Shown: positions 1 through 7,432 of the stretch, in pieces
Position numbering within the stretch: the first letter of the stretch is position 1
How the letters are laid out: every line of letters begins with the position of its first letter
NCBI GenBank assembly: GCA_003650445.1
Contig: QMQE01000071.1
Span: 1 to 11,203 of the forward strand
Direction: 5' to 3'
DNA: 11,203 nt
Source of the DNA: Acidobacteriota bacterium
GTDB taxonomy: Bacteria > Acidobacteriota > Holophagae > Thermotomaculales > Thermotomaculaceae
Translations under genes and position numbers: made by a program
Notes under the pieces: generated by a model
The model's input: only the letters and a program-made list of their open reading frames with translations
Databases searched by the model: none
Told to the model about the DNA's origin: nothing

Positions 1-452
1 CCATGTGGGCCATTCCTCTCCTCACCTTCCTCGTGGCGGCGGCCATGAGCTTTGCCACCGGGACATCCTGGGGCACCATGGCGATTACTTATCCGCTGCT
101 GGTTCCCGTGGTAATCGGGACTCCTTACCTCTACCCCACCATCGCGGCGGTATTGTCCGGCGCGGTGTTTGGTGACCACTGCTCCCCCATCTCTGACACC
201 ACGATTATGTCCTCTATGGCATCGGCCTGTGATCACGTGGATCACGTGCGTACCCAGATTCCCTATGCCCTCACCACAGCCGTGACGGCGCTGTTTCTTG
301 GCTATCTGCTCCTTGACCTCCATATCCCAGCCTGGCTCATTTATCCCATCGGCGGCGTCGGGATGTGGCTGGTACTGCGCTTTCTCGGCAAAAAAATCCC
401 CGACGTTTTCCCCGCTGGAGGAGAAGCAGCTGAGGCGCCGGATGTCAGATGA
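1..452 (+). CDS. Na+/H+ antiporter, NhaC family (C-terminal part only)
   Basis: This is the C-terminal end of an integral inner-membrane antiporter that exchanges Na+ for H+. The gene enters from the left edge. The ATG at 3 is almost certainly internal, since family members are roughly three times longer than the 149 residues visible. Counting from that Met, residues 18-28 read ATGTSWGTMAI and residues 56-66 read FGDHCSPISDT, followed by TTIMSS. This Gly-Asp-His...Ser-Asp-Thr pattern between hydrophobic helices is characteristic of NhaC and related transporters. Hydrophobic stretches lie at about 3-20, 27-55, 87-106 and 109-128, then a short polar tail rich in Glu, Ala and Pro. The stop is TGA at 450-452. 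The gene converges on ispG across a 97-base spacer, so it is not part of the isoprenoid operon. Family assignment is firm; the exact ion specificity is not readable from this part. Confidence 0.88.
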   Translation, partial: MWAIPLLTFLVAAAMSFATGTSWGTMAITYPLLVPVVIGTPYLYPTIAAVLSGAVFGDHCSPISDTTIMSSMASACDHVDHVRTQIPYALTTAVTALFLGYLLLDLHIPAWLIYPIGGVGMWLVLRFLGKKIPDVFPAGGEAAEAPDVR

Positions 453-470
453 TACCTGTTGAGAGTTAAA

Positions 471-501
471 TGAAGATGGAAAGCTCTTATCCCTATCTTC
501 A
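471..501 (-). terminator. Hairpin between convergent genes, probable operon terminator
   Basis: TGAAGAT (471-477) and ATCTTCA (495-501) are perfect inverted repeats. Read on the minus strand, the stem continues after a bulged A with GGGA against TTCC (one G-T pair) around an 8-base loop, and is followed by ATTTAACTC. This fits the end of the minus-strand operon about 50 bases past the ispG stop. The T-tract is short, so a strong intrinsic terminator is not certain. It may also serve the antiporter gene on the other strand, although no T-tract follows the hairpin directly there. Confidence 0.45.
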
Positions 502-549
502 CCTGGCCTTCCTTTCTTTGTCTGAACTTTGTGTCTTTGAGACTGTGTG

Positions 550-1614
550 TTAAATTCTTTCCCCTTCTTCCTCAGCAAGCACCTCTTTCACCACTTTCAT
601 AAAGGTTTCTACGAGGTTTTCTTCGCCGGTTTTGGCTACGAGCTTGCCTTTCTTGTAGATTCCGGCGTAGCCCCTGGCGCCACAGAGTGCCACATCCGCT
701 TCTTTAGCCTCTCCCGGGCCGTTTACGGCGCAGCCCATGACGGCAACGGTAATGTTTCCGCCCAGTTTTTCCACTTCTTTTTCGATGATGGGGGCATATT
801 TCCGAATGTTGAAGTCCAGGCGCCCACATGTGGGGCAGGATACGAATTTTGGAACGTCGGGCAACAGGCCCAGTGCACGGAGAATTTCCCGGCCGGCAAG
901 TACTTCCTTAACCGGGTCCGCGGTGAGGGAGACCCGGATGGTGTCCCCGATACCGTCGAGAAGCAGTGCACCAATACCAATATAAGATTTTATCAGTCCG
1001 GTATGTTCGGTTCCCGCCTCGGTGACCCCGATGTGCTGGGGATAACCGAAGCGCTTTGCAAAGAGGCGGCAGGCAGCCACGGTGCGCGCCACGTCGGAGG
1101 CTTTCAGGGAGACTTTGATGTCGGTGAAGTTCAGTTCTTCCAGGTAGCGAATATGTCTTGCGGCACTTTCCACCATTGCTTCCGGTGTCGCTCCGTATTG
1201 TTCCAGCAGTTCTTTTTCCAGCGAACCGGCATTGACGCCGATGCGGATAGGGATTCCGGCTCCGGCGCAGGCTTCTGCTACCGCCTTCACCCGTTCCCGG
1301 CTTCCGATGTTTCCGGGGTTGATTCGAAGGCCGCAGACCCCGTTTTTTACTGCTTTCAGCGCCAGTTTGTGGTCGAAATGAATGTCCGCGATGATGGGAA
1401 GCGGGGATTGGGGAACGATTTCTGCCAGGGCATCCGCAGCTTTACAGTCCGGTACCGCTACCCGGACAATATCGCAGCCGGCTGCGGAGATTTCCCGGAT
1501 CTGTGCGACAGTTTCGTCCACATTTCGGGTATCGGTTTTGGTCATGGTCTGGACCGATATGGGGCTTCCTCCTCCGATGGTTACCGATCCGATATGGACG
1601 ATACTGGTTGGCAT
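550..1614 (-). CDS. ispG: 4-hydroxy-3-methylbut-2-en-1-yl diphosphate synthase (IspG/GcpE)
   Basis: IspG is the cytoplasmic [4Fe-4S] enzyme of the MEP pathway that reductively converts methylerythritol cyclodiphosphate to HMBPP. The 354-residue length matches the simple bacterial form (TIM barrel plus Fe-S domain). The barrel starts with IGSVTIGGGSPISVQTMT near residues 8-25 and carries ADIHFD (76-81) and GLRINPGNIG (95-104). The Fe-S ligands are Cys260 and Cys263 in SCPTCGR, and Cys295 in MGCAVNGPGE. Glu302 corresponds to the glutamate that ligates the cluster in this family. All expected ligands are present, so it should be active. The start is ATG at 1614, 22 bases after the rseP stop, with GAGG 10 bases upstream in an A-rich leader. 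It is the last gene of the operon; the tail is Glu-rich (EEEGERI). Confidence 0.97.
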   Translation of the reverse strand: MPTSIVHIGSVTIGGGSPISVQTMTKTDTRNVDETVAQIREISAAGCDIVRVAVPDCKAADALAEIVPQSPLPIIADIHFDHKLALKAVKNGVCGLRINPGNIGSRERVKAVAEACAGAGIPIRIGVNAGSLEKELLEQYGATPEAMVESAARHIRYLEELNFTDIKVSLKASDVARTVAACRLFAKRFGYPQHIGVTEAGTEHTGLIKSYIGIGALLLDGIGDTIRVSLTADPVKEVLAGREILRALGLLPDVPKFVSCPTCGRLDFNIRKYAPIIEKEVEKLGGNITVAVMGCAVNGPGEAKEADVALCGARGYAGIYKKGKLVAKTGEENLVETFMKVVKEVLAEEEGERI

Positions 1615-1636
1615 TTTTTCTTTGCCTCTTTTCTTT

Positions 1637-2965
1637 CTACCAGCCGATGTTCAGATTCTTCAGAACGTCGCTGATCACGACAATTACCATTAACGCAACA
1701 AGGAGGAAAAATCCGACGGAGGTAATTTTTTCTTTCAGGTTGAAGCTGAAGTCACGCCGACGCACCGCTTCAAGTGTCAAGATGGTGATGTGCCCGCCGT
1801 CCAGCATGGGGATTGGCAAGAGGTTGAAAATACCAAGTTGCAATGAAATCATGGCCATGAGGTAGAGGAAGGAAAGGGTTCCGCTGCGGGCCGCCTGTCC
1901 GGATAACCGGGCGATGTCCACCGGGCCGGATATGCTGCGGATAGACAAATGCCCTGTGACCAGTTTTCCCAGAACGGAAAAGGTTAAAGCGGTAATGCGG
2001 CTGATATCTTTCCCACTTTGAATCAAAGCTTTGCCGAATCCCAATTTGATCAGGCGGTAGGGTTCTTCCAGATAAACACCGATTTTGTGTTTTCCGGGTT
2101 CCCCTATGGGCGTTACGGTAATCGGTATTTTTCTGCCGGAACGGTTGACAACGAGTTCAATGGTTTTTCCAGGTGTCTTTTCAATGGTAGATTGGCATTG
2201 TTCAATACCGCTGATAATGGGTTTCCCGTTGACTGACAGGATTTCATCCCCTTTTTTCAGTCCGGCTTTTTCTGAGGGGGAATTTTTCAGGAGAGCCTGA
2301 ATGTGAACCGGCCGATAGGGAAAAACCCCGAGGAAGCCTGCGTCGTCCCGGCCTTTTGAAATAAGTTTTACCGGGAGGGTGAGAAGCCTTCCGTCCCGGT
2401 CCACCACCAGTTTCGCTTCATGGTTCGGGTTGGTGGCGACGAGCAATTGAAGGGCGCTCCAGCTTTTGACCCGGATTCCGTCGAAGGAAATAACCCTGTC
2501 ACCGGTTTTCAGATTGGCAACAAACGCGGGAGAAGACGGGTCAATAGCACCCACCACCGGTGTGGAGGAATGCCACAGGGGTTCCGCGCGCTGCACCATG
2601 TTGATGGCGGTAAGGAGAAAAAATGCCAGAATGATATTGAAAGCAGCTCCCATCAGCAGAATGATGAACCGCTGCCAGCGGGGTTTCAGGTTGAAGTTTC
2701 CCGGTTCTTCCACTTCGGCATCTTCGGGGTTTTCCCCCAGCATAGCAACATAACCGCCAAGGGGGATCAGGGAAAACTGATATTCGGTTTCTCCCTTTTT
2801 AATTGAAAAGAGTTTTTTGCCAAAACCGATGGAAAATACTTTCACATTAACTTTAAAGAGTTTTGCCATGAGAAAATGCCCGGTTTCATGAATGAGGATC
2901 AGTATCCCCAGCATAATGGCCATGGCAACTATGTTTCCAAGATATGGGATGCTAAAAAAGCCCAC
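1637..2965 (-). CDS. rseP: RIP metalloprotease RseP (site-2 protease)
   Basis: RseP is an inner-membrane zinc protease that cuts substrates within the bilayer. In studied Gram-negatives it cleaves the anti-sigma factor RseA and remnant signal peptides. Here 442 residues contain the HETGH zinc motif at 26-30 in the first membrane helix, GGYVAMLGE at 70-78, a second helix with MGAAFN near 105-110, and two PDZ domains (about 125-210 and 215-300). The third-ligand motif NLLPIPMLDGG lies at 381-391 with Asp389, and a final helix at about 416-434. Length and double PDZ match the E. coli type rather than the shorter one-PDZ type. The start is GTG, chosen because GGAGG sits 6 bases upstream, inside the end of dxr; the two genes overlap by 14 bases. 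No anti-sigma factor gene is visible, so the substrate is unknown. Confidence 0.96.
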   Translation of the reverse strand: MGFFSIPYLGNIVAMAIMLGILILIHETGHFLMAKLFKVNVKVFSIGFGKKLFSIKKGETEYQFSLIPLGGYVAMLGENPEDAEVEEPGNFNLKPRWQRFIILLMGAAFNIILAFFLLTAINMVQRAEPLWHSSTPVVGAIDPSSPAFVANLKTGDRVISFDGIRVKSWSALQLLVATNPNHEAKLVVDRDGRLLTLPVKLISKGRDDAGFLGVFPYRPVHIQALLKNSPSEKAGLKKGDEILSVNGKPIISGIEQCQSTIEKTPGKTIELVVNRSGRKIPITVTPIGEPGKHKIGVYLEEPYRLIKLGFGKALIQSGKDISRITALTFSVLGKLVTGHLSIRSISGPVDIARLSGQAARSGTLSFLYLMAMISLQLGIFNLLPIPMLDGGHITILTLEAVRRRDFSFNLKEKITSVGFFLLVALMVIVVISDVLKNLNIGW

Positions 2966-4106
2966 TTCTTACCTCCGTTTCTGTTTGTTTTCTTACGCGA
3001 TTATCCAGTTCTACGACCTCCTCCACCGTGTGCGGATGGGGGACGTCAATGCGATTCAGCATGTGTTCAATAAGGGACGGAATTCCGGTAAAAGAAATTT
3101 CTCCTGCCAGGAATGCCCGTACCGCGACTTCGTTGGCACCGTTGAGTACGATTCTTTCGGCGGCACCTGCTTCTCCACAACGATACGCTAAGTCAAGGCA
3201 ACGAAAAGTTACCCGGTCCGGGTCGTGAAAATCCAGGGAAAAGCTTCCTTCCAGGGGGAAACGGAATGCCTGGTTTTCCGGCCGCCCGGGATAGTATAAC
3301 GCATATTGGATGGGAAGTTGCATGTCTGCTATGCCAATCTGTGCCAGAATGGAGCCATCCCGGAATTCCACCATGGAATGGACCACTGACTGGGGATGAA
3401 CTTTGACACGTATTTTTGAATAGGGAAGCTGAAAAAGAAAATGAGCTTCAATTACTTCCAGTCCTTTGTTCATCAACGTGGCAGAGTCAATTGTCACCTT
3501 GCTGCCCATGGACCAGGTCGGATGATTCAGCGCTTCGTTGACGGTAACGGACTGAAGTTGTTCATGTGTCAGGCCAAAAAAAGGCCCACCGGACGCAGTG
3601 AGAATCAGGGACTCAATTTCTTTTGGCTTACCTGCCCGGAGGCACTGGTGAATCGCATTGTGCTCGCTGTCCACCGGAATGATTTCGGTTCCTGTTTCGG
3701 CACATTCCTGCCGGATGAGATCGCCCCCCGCCACGAGGGATTCCTTGTTGGCCAGGGCGACGCGTTTGGCATGGCGGATGGCATGAATAGTGGGCAGCAA
3801 TCCGGCTGTGCCTACAATGGCGGACACTGCAATGTCGCAATCCAGCTTCAGTGCGGTGTCAAAGGGAAGAAACTCGGTTCCCGGGCTGTTCTTTTTCAGG
3901 AAACGCCTCAAATCCGGGACCTTATCAGAATCATAAATCGAAACAAAATGTGGATGGCATTCCTGGATCTGTTCTTTGAGCTTTTCCAGATTTCTGCCTG
4001 CGAGAAGCAGGTTTACTGAAAAGGCCCCGCCACTGCCACGGACAATCTTTAATGTACTGGCCCCGATGGAACCGGTGGAGCCCAGGATGTTGATACTCTT
4101 TTGCAT
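2952..4106 (-). CDS. dxr: 1-deoxy-D-xylulose 5-phosphate reductoisomerase
   Basis: Dxr rearranges and reduces DXP to 2-C-methyl-D-erythritol 4-phosphate using NADPH and a divalent metal. It is the first committed step of the MEP pathway and the target of fosmidomycin. The 384 residues begin with the nucleotide-binding loop GSTGSIG (9-15). They continue with ANKES (119-123), VDSEHNAI (145-152; Asp146 and Glu148 match the metal ligands), ASGGPF (171-176), NHPTWSMGSK (194-203), and DSATLMNKGLE ending at Glu217, the third metal ligand. All catalytic positions appear intact. The start is ATG at 4106, one base after the cdsA stop (TAAAATG). No Shine-Dalgarno motif is visible upstream, so translation probably depends on ribosomes finishing cdsA. 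The C-terminus is variable and Thr/Glu-rich, and contains the rseP ribosome binding site. Confidence 0.97.
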   Translation of the reverse strand: MQKSINILGSTGSIGASTLKIVRGSGGAFSVNLLLAGRNLEKLKEQIQECHPHFVSIYDSDKVPDLRRFLKKNSPGTEFLPFDTALKLDCDIAVSAIVGTAGLLPTIHAIRHAKRVALANKESLVAGGDLIRQECAETGTEIIPVDSEHNAIHQCLRAGKPKEIESLILTASGGPFFGLTHEQLQSVTVNEALNHPTWSMGSKVTIDSATLMNKGLEVIEAHFLFQLPYSKIRVKVHPQSVVHSMVEFRDGSILAQIGIADMQLPIQYALYYPGRPENQAFRFPLEGSFSLDFHDPDRVTFRCLDLAYRCGEAGAAERIVLNGANEVAVRAFLAGEISFTGIPSLIEHMLNRIDVPHPHTVEEVVELDNRVRKQTETEVRSGLF

Positions 4107-4107
4107 T

Positions 4108-4947
4108 TTACATGAAATAAATGAAATAATAGTACATCAATGGTGCGCTGAGAGCGAAGGAATCCAGGCGGTCTAAAAGGCCCCCGTGACCGGGAATCAA
4201 GCCGGCACTGTCCTTGATACCGGCGCGTCGTTTCCACATGGACTCGATGAGGTCTCCCATGATGCCCGTGATGCCGACCACCAGTCCGATGACAATCACA
4301 TCCTGCCAGGAAAGCCGGGTAAAAAACCAGAACTTGGCAATGGTGGCACCGGCAAAATTGAATACCAGATTCGCAATGGCCCCCTCAATGGACTTGCCCG
4401 GACTGATTTTCGGTGCCAGTTTATGCTTTCCGAAAAGGGAACCGAAGAGATAGGCCCCGGTATCCCCAAGCCAGACCACAATGAACAAGGTGAACACCAG
4501 GTCCGCCCCCATTCCGGGATAGCCGTGGTAAGCATGGGCATCCGAACTCTTCAACGCCACCATGTAGGCGGCTGGAATGCCCAGATACAAAACCCCGAGA
4601 AAGGTCAGGGCAGTGGCTTCCAGGGTGGACTGAATCTCTCTGTCAACGAGCAGAGAATAGAGCATTACGATTACAAACCCTGCGGACAGCACCAGGTGGG
4701 CGGGAATGGTTGGCATCAGGAATGAGGCAGCCAGTGCTGCCATCATCAGAAAGGCGGGGACAGAGTAAAACCCCTTTCCCAGTTTTCCCGCAAGGCTGTG
4801 GAACTCAAAGGTGCCGAGAAAGAGAACCAGTATAATCAGGGAAAAAAAATACCCAACGGGGAGGTACTTGACGATGTAGAAAAACAGGGGAACGAAAATC
4901 AGGGTTGTTGTTGCCCTGAGTGCAAACTTTCTGGGATTAATTGCCAT
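4108..4947 (-). CDS. cdsA: Phosphatidate cytidylyltransferase (CDP-diglyceride synthase)
   Basis: CdsA condenses phosphatidic acid with CTP to give CDP-diacylglycerol, the precursor of the bacterial phospholipids. It is an inner-membrane protein with about eight hydrophobic segments across 279 residues. The C-terminal family signature is complete at about residues 236-262: SMWKRR, then KDSAG, PGHGGLLDRLD. Earlier, WLGDTGAYLFG and SPGKSIEG fit the conserved cytosolic loop. I set the start at ATG 4947 because GGAGG lies 5 bases upstream. An in-frame ATG at 4959 would add four residues (MEAL) but has no good ribosome binding site. The chosen start overlaps the end of uppS by 11 bases, and the stop is one base from the dxr start, so both junctions look translationally coupled. 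Confidence 0.95.
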   Translation of the reverse strand: MAINPRKFALRATTTLIFVPLFFYIVKYLPVGYFFSLIILVLFLGTFEFHSLAGKLGKGFYSVPAFLMMAALAASFLMPTIPAHLVLSAGFVIVMLYSLLVDREIQSTLEATALTFLGVLYLGIPAAYMVALKSSDAHAYHGYPGMGADLVFTLFIVVWLGDTGAYLFGSLFGKHKLAPKISPGKSIEGAIANLVFNFAGATIAKFWFFTRLSWQDVIVIGLVVGITGIMGDLIESMWKRRAGIKDSAGLIPGHGGLLDRLDSFALSAPLMYYYFIYFM

Positions 4948-5692
4948 CAATGCCTCCATATCGCCGCACCCGTCCCTGAAAATCCAGCAGTGCCGTCAGC
5001 ATTTCGGTGCTGTCAAAATCAGGCCACAGAACGTCGGTAAAGTATAATTCGGTATATGCCATTTGCCACAATAAAAAGTTGCTGATACGCTGTTCGCCGG
5101 AAGTTCGAATTAGCAGATCCGGGTCCGGAATACCGCTGGTGTAAAGATGCTGTTCAAAAACCCTTTCGGTCAATTCATCGGGGTGTAAATGCCGTGCCAG
5201 AAGGCTCCTTGTTGCCTGCAGTATTTCCTTTCGCCCACCATAATTCAATGCCACATTGAATTGGAGCTGTGAGTTTTCGCTTGTTTCGCTTTCCACATGG
5301 TGAATTCCTTCTTGAATTGGCTTCGGGAGAAGGGAAATATCTCCCAATGCCCGCATCCGGATGCCCTTGTCCATGAGCCTTGCCAGCTCAATTCGCATGA
5401 ACTGGCGAAGCAGGGTCATCAAGACACTGACCTCCAGCGGGGGCCGGGTCCAGTTTTCTGTGGAAAAAGCAAAAAGTGTAATGGTTCCGATACCCAGCTC
5501 CAGTACCGTGTCCAGGGCATTTCGAATCGCCTGGACACCGGCCTTGTGCCCCTTGGCTCGGCTCAAGCCCCGTTTCTTTGCCCATCTGCCGTTTCCGTCC
5601 ATGATTATGGCCACATGGGCCGGCAGCCTTGAAGCGTCCAGCTTTTCCCACAGGCCTTTCTGGGCAGCTGTAGCGGTGCTTGGCGCCTGCAT
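4937..5692 (-). CDS. uppS: Isoprenyl transferase / undecaprenyl diphosphate synthase (cis-prenyltransferase)
   Basis: UppS adds isoprene units in cis to farnesyl diphosphate to make the C55 carrier used for peptidoglycan and surface polysaccharides. The 251 residues contain HVAIIMDGNGRWAKKRG, with the catalytic Asp at 32 (equivalent to E. coli Asp26), and His49. FSTENW is at 76-81. RTSGEQRISNF (196-206) has the substrate-binding Arg196, Arg202 and Ser204, and Glu215 is in YTELYF. All are the expected active-site residues. There is a short Ala/Thr-rich N-terminal extension of about 20 residues before the core. ATG 5692 overlaps the stop of the upstream polyprenyl synthase by one base (TGATG), with AGGGA about 6 bases before it. 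Chain length cannot be proven from the sequence; C55 is the usual product. Confidence 0.96.
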   Translation of the reverse strand: MQAPSTATAAQKGLWEKLDASRLPAHVAIIMDGNGRWAKKRGLSRAKGHKAGVQAIRNALDTVLELGIGTITLFAFSTENWTRPPLEVSVLMTLLRQFMRIELARLMDKGIRMRALGDISLLPKPIQEGIHHVESETSENSQLQFNVALNYGGRKEILQATRSLLARHLHPDELTERVFEQHLYTSGIPDPDLLIRTSGEQRISNFLLWQMAYTELYFTDVLWPDFDSTEMLTALLDFQGRVRRYGGIDGN

Positions 5693-6657
5693 CAGAAATC
5701 CCTTTCCGTAATAAAAGTGCAGATTTTCCGAAACACGCCGGTATAACGGTCTTCGGGAAAACGGTCCAGCAGTTGCAATGCCTTGTGGATGTGGCTTTTT
5801 GCCAGTTGAATGGTTTCCGCCAGGAAACCCTCTTCCCGGAGTTCCCGGGTGAGGGTACGGCCGTCTTCCGGCAAAATGCCCCGGTTCTGAAAAACCCGTT
5901 TCACAATATCGGATACCGTGTCATTGTCTTTGTCCAATGCCAGCAGCACCGGGAGTGTTGCCTTCCCTTCCTTCAGGTCAATGAGACGGGGTTTCCCCAG
6001 TTTGTCATCGGCGATATAATCCAGGCAATCGTCAATCAACTGAAACGCAAGGCCGATATTTTCTCCAATTCTAAACCCGGTCTCGGATTTCTCCCGGCCA
6101 TGGCAAAGGAGGAGGGGAATCCCACAGCATCCCCCGAACAACACCGCTGTTTTCAGGCGAATGATTTCAAAATACTTTTCCCGGGACGGAGGAAACCGGA
6201 AAGCCAACTCATTCTGCAACAATTCCCCGCTGACCAGATCCCGGGTGATCCGGGAGATTTCTTCCAGCGCCGCAATATCCTTTAATTCAACTGCAAGGCG
6301 CATGGCGGAGGAAAAAACAAAATCACCGTAAAGCACAGTCAGGGTATTGTCCCATTTCGCGTTGTGAGTTTCGTGGCCCCGCCTTGTCGCCGCGTTATCA
6401 ATTACATCGTCGTGAATCAGCGTGGAGGTGTGAAGGAGTTCAAAGCAGGCACCCAACTTCAGCATCCGTTCCTCATCCAGGCCGCAGATTCGGCCGAAGA
6501 GAACGGCAATGGCGGGCCGCAGCTTCTTCCCGGTCTTTTCCAGTGTGTGGGAATTGAAAGGCTGAATTTCCCCGTAAGGCGTTTTCAGATATTCTGCCAG
6601 CAATCGGTCAATCTGCCTCAACTCACCGGCTATGGGATTCAAAACACGTATAGACAA
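5692..6657 (-). CDS. Long-chain trans-polyprenyl diphosphate synthase (IspB/HepT type)
   Basis: This all-alpha prenyl elongase extends allylic diphosphates with IPP in trans. The 321 residues carry GKKLRP (43-48), the first Asp-rich motif DDVID (83-87) followed by RRG, KT at 169-170, and the second Asp-rich motif DDCLD (209-213) followed by GK. The residues four and five positions before the first Asp motif are Thr and Ser, where short-chain farnesyl synthases usually carry bulky aromatics. I therefore infer a long-chain product, most likely a quinone side chain rather than FPP. The start is TTG at 6657: GGGGAG lies 6 bases upstream, and an in-frame TAA lies a few codons further up with no other start between. 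It is the first gene of the operon and overlaps uppS by one base. Separate heptaprenyl synthase subunits are not seen. Confidence 0.93.
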   Translation of the reverse strand: MSIRVLNPIAGELRQIDRLLAEYLKTPYGEIQPFNSHTLEKTGKKLRPAIAVLFGRICGLDEERMLKLGACFELLHTSTLIHDDVIDNAATRRGHETHNAKWDNTLTVLYGDFVFSSAMRLAVELKDIAALEEISRITRDLVSGELLQNELAFRFPPSREKYFEIIRLKTAVLFGGCCGIPLLLCHGREKSETGFRIGENIGLAFQLIDDCLDYIADDKLGKPRLIDLKEGKATLPVLLALDKDNDTVSDIVKRVFQNRGILPEDGRTLTRELREEGFLAETIQLAKSHIHKALQLLDRFPEDRYTGVFRKICTFITERDF

Positions 6658-6688
6658 ACCACGCTCCCCTTAGATCAATTCGAGATGA

Positions 6689-6697
6689 ATTGTAGCA
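6689..6697 (-). promoter_or_regulatory. Extended -10 promoter of the isoprenoid operon
   Basis: On the minus strand the sequence reads TGCTACAAT, a TGN extension joined to a good -10 hexamer (TACAAT, 6694 down to 6689). It lies about 32 bases before the TTG start of the first operon gene. A 17-base spacer leads to TCTGTC at 6717-6712, a poor -35, which is common for extended -10 promoters. The predicted transcript would begin near 6682 with a leader of about 25 bases, leaving no room for a riboswitch. This is inferred from the consensus only. Confidence 0.5.
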
Positions 6698-6750
6698 CAA
6701 AACCTGGCGCGGACAGAGGGAAAGTACGGCAGAGCGATGCGTTGCGCCGC

Positions 6751-6780
6751 GTGAATAGTGGATGGCGGATAGTGAATAGT
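6751..6780. repeat. Degenerate heptanucleotide tandem array
   Basis: Four consecutive 7-base units fill 6751-6778: the unit GTGAATA opens and closes the array, with the variants GTGGATG and GCGGATA between, then a partial GT. The strict 7-base period is visible directly. It resembles the short tandemly repeated heptamers described from intergenic DNA of cyanobacteria and some other bacteria. Function is unknown. Confidence 0.7.
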
Positions 6781-6805
6781 TCAGAAGGGGGACGAAAGAG
6801 AGTGG

Positions 6806-6840
6806 CTCAACCCTGCATTCTTTCCAACCCATCACTCACC
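6806..6840 (+). repeat. Dispersed intergenic repeat, copy 1
   Basis: This begins CTCAACCC and contains TGCATTCTTTCCAACC, then ATCACT. The second copy, in the same orientation, lies at 7873-7906; the two differ by one single-base indel and a few substitutions over about 34 bases. No transposase, terminal inverted repeats or coding potential is attached to it. Confidence 0.75.
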
Positions 6841-6848
6841 ACAGTGCC

Positions 6849-6875
6849 AGCAGGGTCTTACTCAACCTGCTTTTT
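6849..6875 (+). terminator. Terminator-like hairpin with T-run on + strand
   Basis: AGCAGG (6849-6854) pairs with CCTGCT (6866-6871) around an 11-base loop, and the 3' arm runs straight into TTTTT then ATTC. This is the usual form of an intrinsic terminator on the + strand. No + strand gene lies just upstream, because the operon is on the minus strand. It either ends an unrecognised short transcript or is fortuitous; the stem is only six pairs. Confidence 0.35.
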
Positions 6876-6917
6876 ATTCATGCTTAAATTTTCTTTTTCA
6901 GAGTGGGGATCATTATC

Positions 6918-6941
6918 GGAAACTGCGGACTGAGAGTTTCC
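6918..6941. other. Perfect 7-base inverted repeat (hairpin)
   Basis: GGAAACT at 6918-6924 and AGTTTCC at 6935-6941 are separated by 10 bases. The 3' arm ends five bases before an ATG at 6947, where a ribosome binding site would have to be, which argues against that ATG as a real start. No T-run follows on either strand, so it is not an obvious terminator. Confidence 0.4.
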
Positions 6942-7144
6942 CAGATGTGTGCACCTTCTTTTCGCATATCGAGGGTAGAATCGGAGGGGGAATAAGACTC
7001 TCTCCAAAAGCACGCAAGAAACACAAAGTGAAATTATCGAAGACATACTCTTCTATGATAAAATTGACTAAATCAGCAAACAAAGGCCCCGTTTGTTGCT
7101 TTTACAAAGAATCATGGAGAAGGCCGAAAGGTGACAATAGAGAG

Positions 7145-7375
7145 ATGCTGGAATCATTCTTTGCCAGAAAGATCAAAACGAATGAGCTGATTGATACAGA
7201 GGCAATTGAACGTTTTAGCCTGATTCTTAGCGAATTGCCGGAGAAATGCAGGTACCGCATTAGCCTGAATAAAAGAAAGTGGATACTATCCAGAAAAAAC
7301 AAGCAAATTGCCATAGAACGGGATTCTTGGTACAAGTACAAATCCTGTTTCCCGGTCATAAAATTCGCAGAATAA
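7145..7375 (+). CDS. Small basic hypothetical protein
   Basis: I do not recognise this protein. From ATG 7145 it is 76 residues, beginning MLESFFARKIKTNELID. It is rich in Lys and Arg, has no signal peptide or membrane segment, and its C-terminal half contains several Trp/Tyr/Arg-rich strands (KRKWILSRKNKQIAIERDSW). The start is chosen because AAAGGTGA lies 8 bases upstream. The frame is open back to 6947, with other possible starts at 7028 (GTG) and 7055 (ATG), but those lack a clear ribosome binding site and the 5' part looks like low-complexity AT-rich DNA. It lies in the AT-richer segment between two copies of an intergenic repeat, and the next small gene is in the same frame after a TAA. 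It may be a fragment of a larger decayed gene or not a gene at all. Confidence 0.35.
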   Translation: MLESFFARKIKTNELIDTEAIERFSLILSELPEKCRYRISLNKRKWILSRKNKQIAIERDSWYKYKSCFPVIKFAE

Positions 7376-7432
7376 AACGGTAAAATCGCATCGGTTTGCA
7401 CGATAAGTCCAACAGTTTGGTGTAAATATGTA

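Larger units (their letters stand above)
6698..7144. other. Long spacer upstream of the operon, repeats and hairpins, no convincing gene
   Basis: No reading frame here has both a ribosome binding site and protein-like content. It holds, in order, the -35 region of the operon promoter, a heptanucleotide tandem array (6751-6778), the first copy of a dispersed repeat (6806-6840), and a hairpin followed by a T-run (6849-6875). A second hairpin lies at 6918-6941, and base composition becomes visibly AT-rich from about 7000. The + frame from 6947 is open through this region into the small gene at 7145. Confidence 0.6.

Noticed and set aside
547..1674. Long open frame (375 codons) on the + strand opposite ispG
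   Set aside because: It is the antisense shadow of an unmistakable ispG; its translation is Phe/Cys/Gly-rich with no domain-like pattern.
6364..6933. + strand frame of 189 codons spanning the polyprenyl synthase start and the spacer
   Set aside because: The first half is antisense to a certain gene and the rest runs through the repeats; no coherent protein pattern.
7102..7401. Minus-strand frame of 99 codons opposite the small basic protein
   Set aside because: Ser/Leu/Phe-rich shadow translation with a GTG start and no ribosome binding site. The + strand frame looks more protein-like, though neither is certain.
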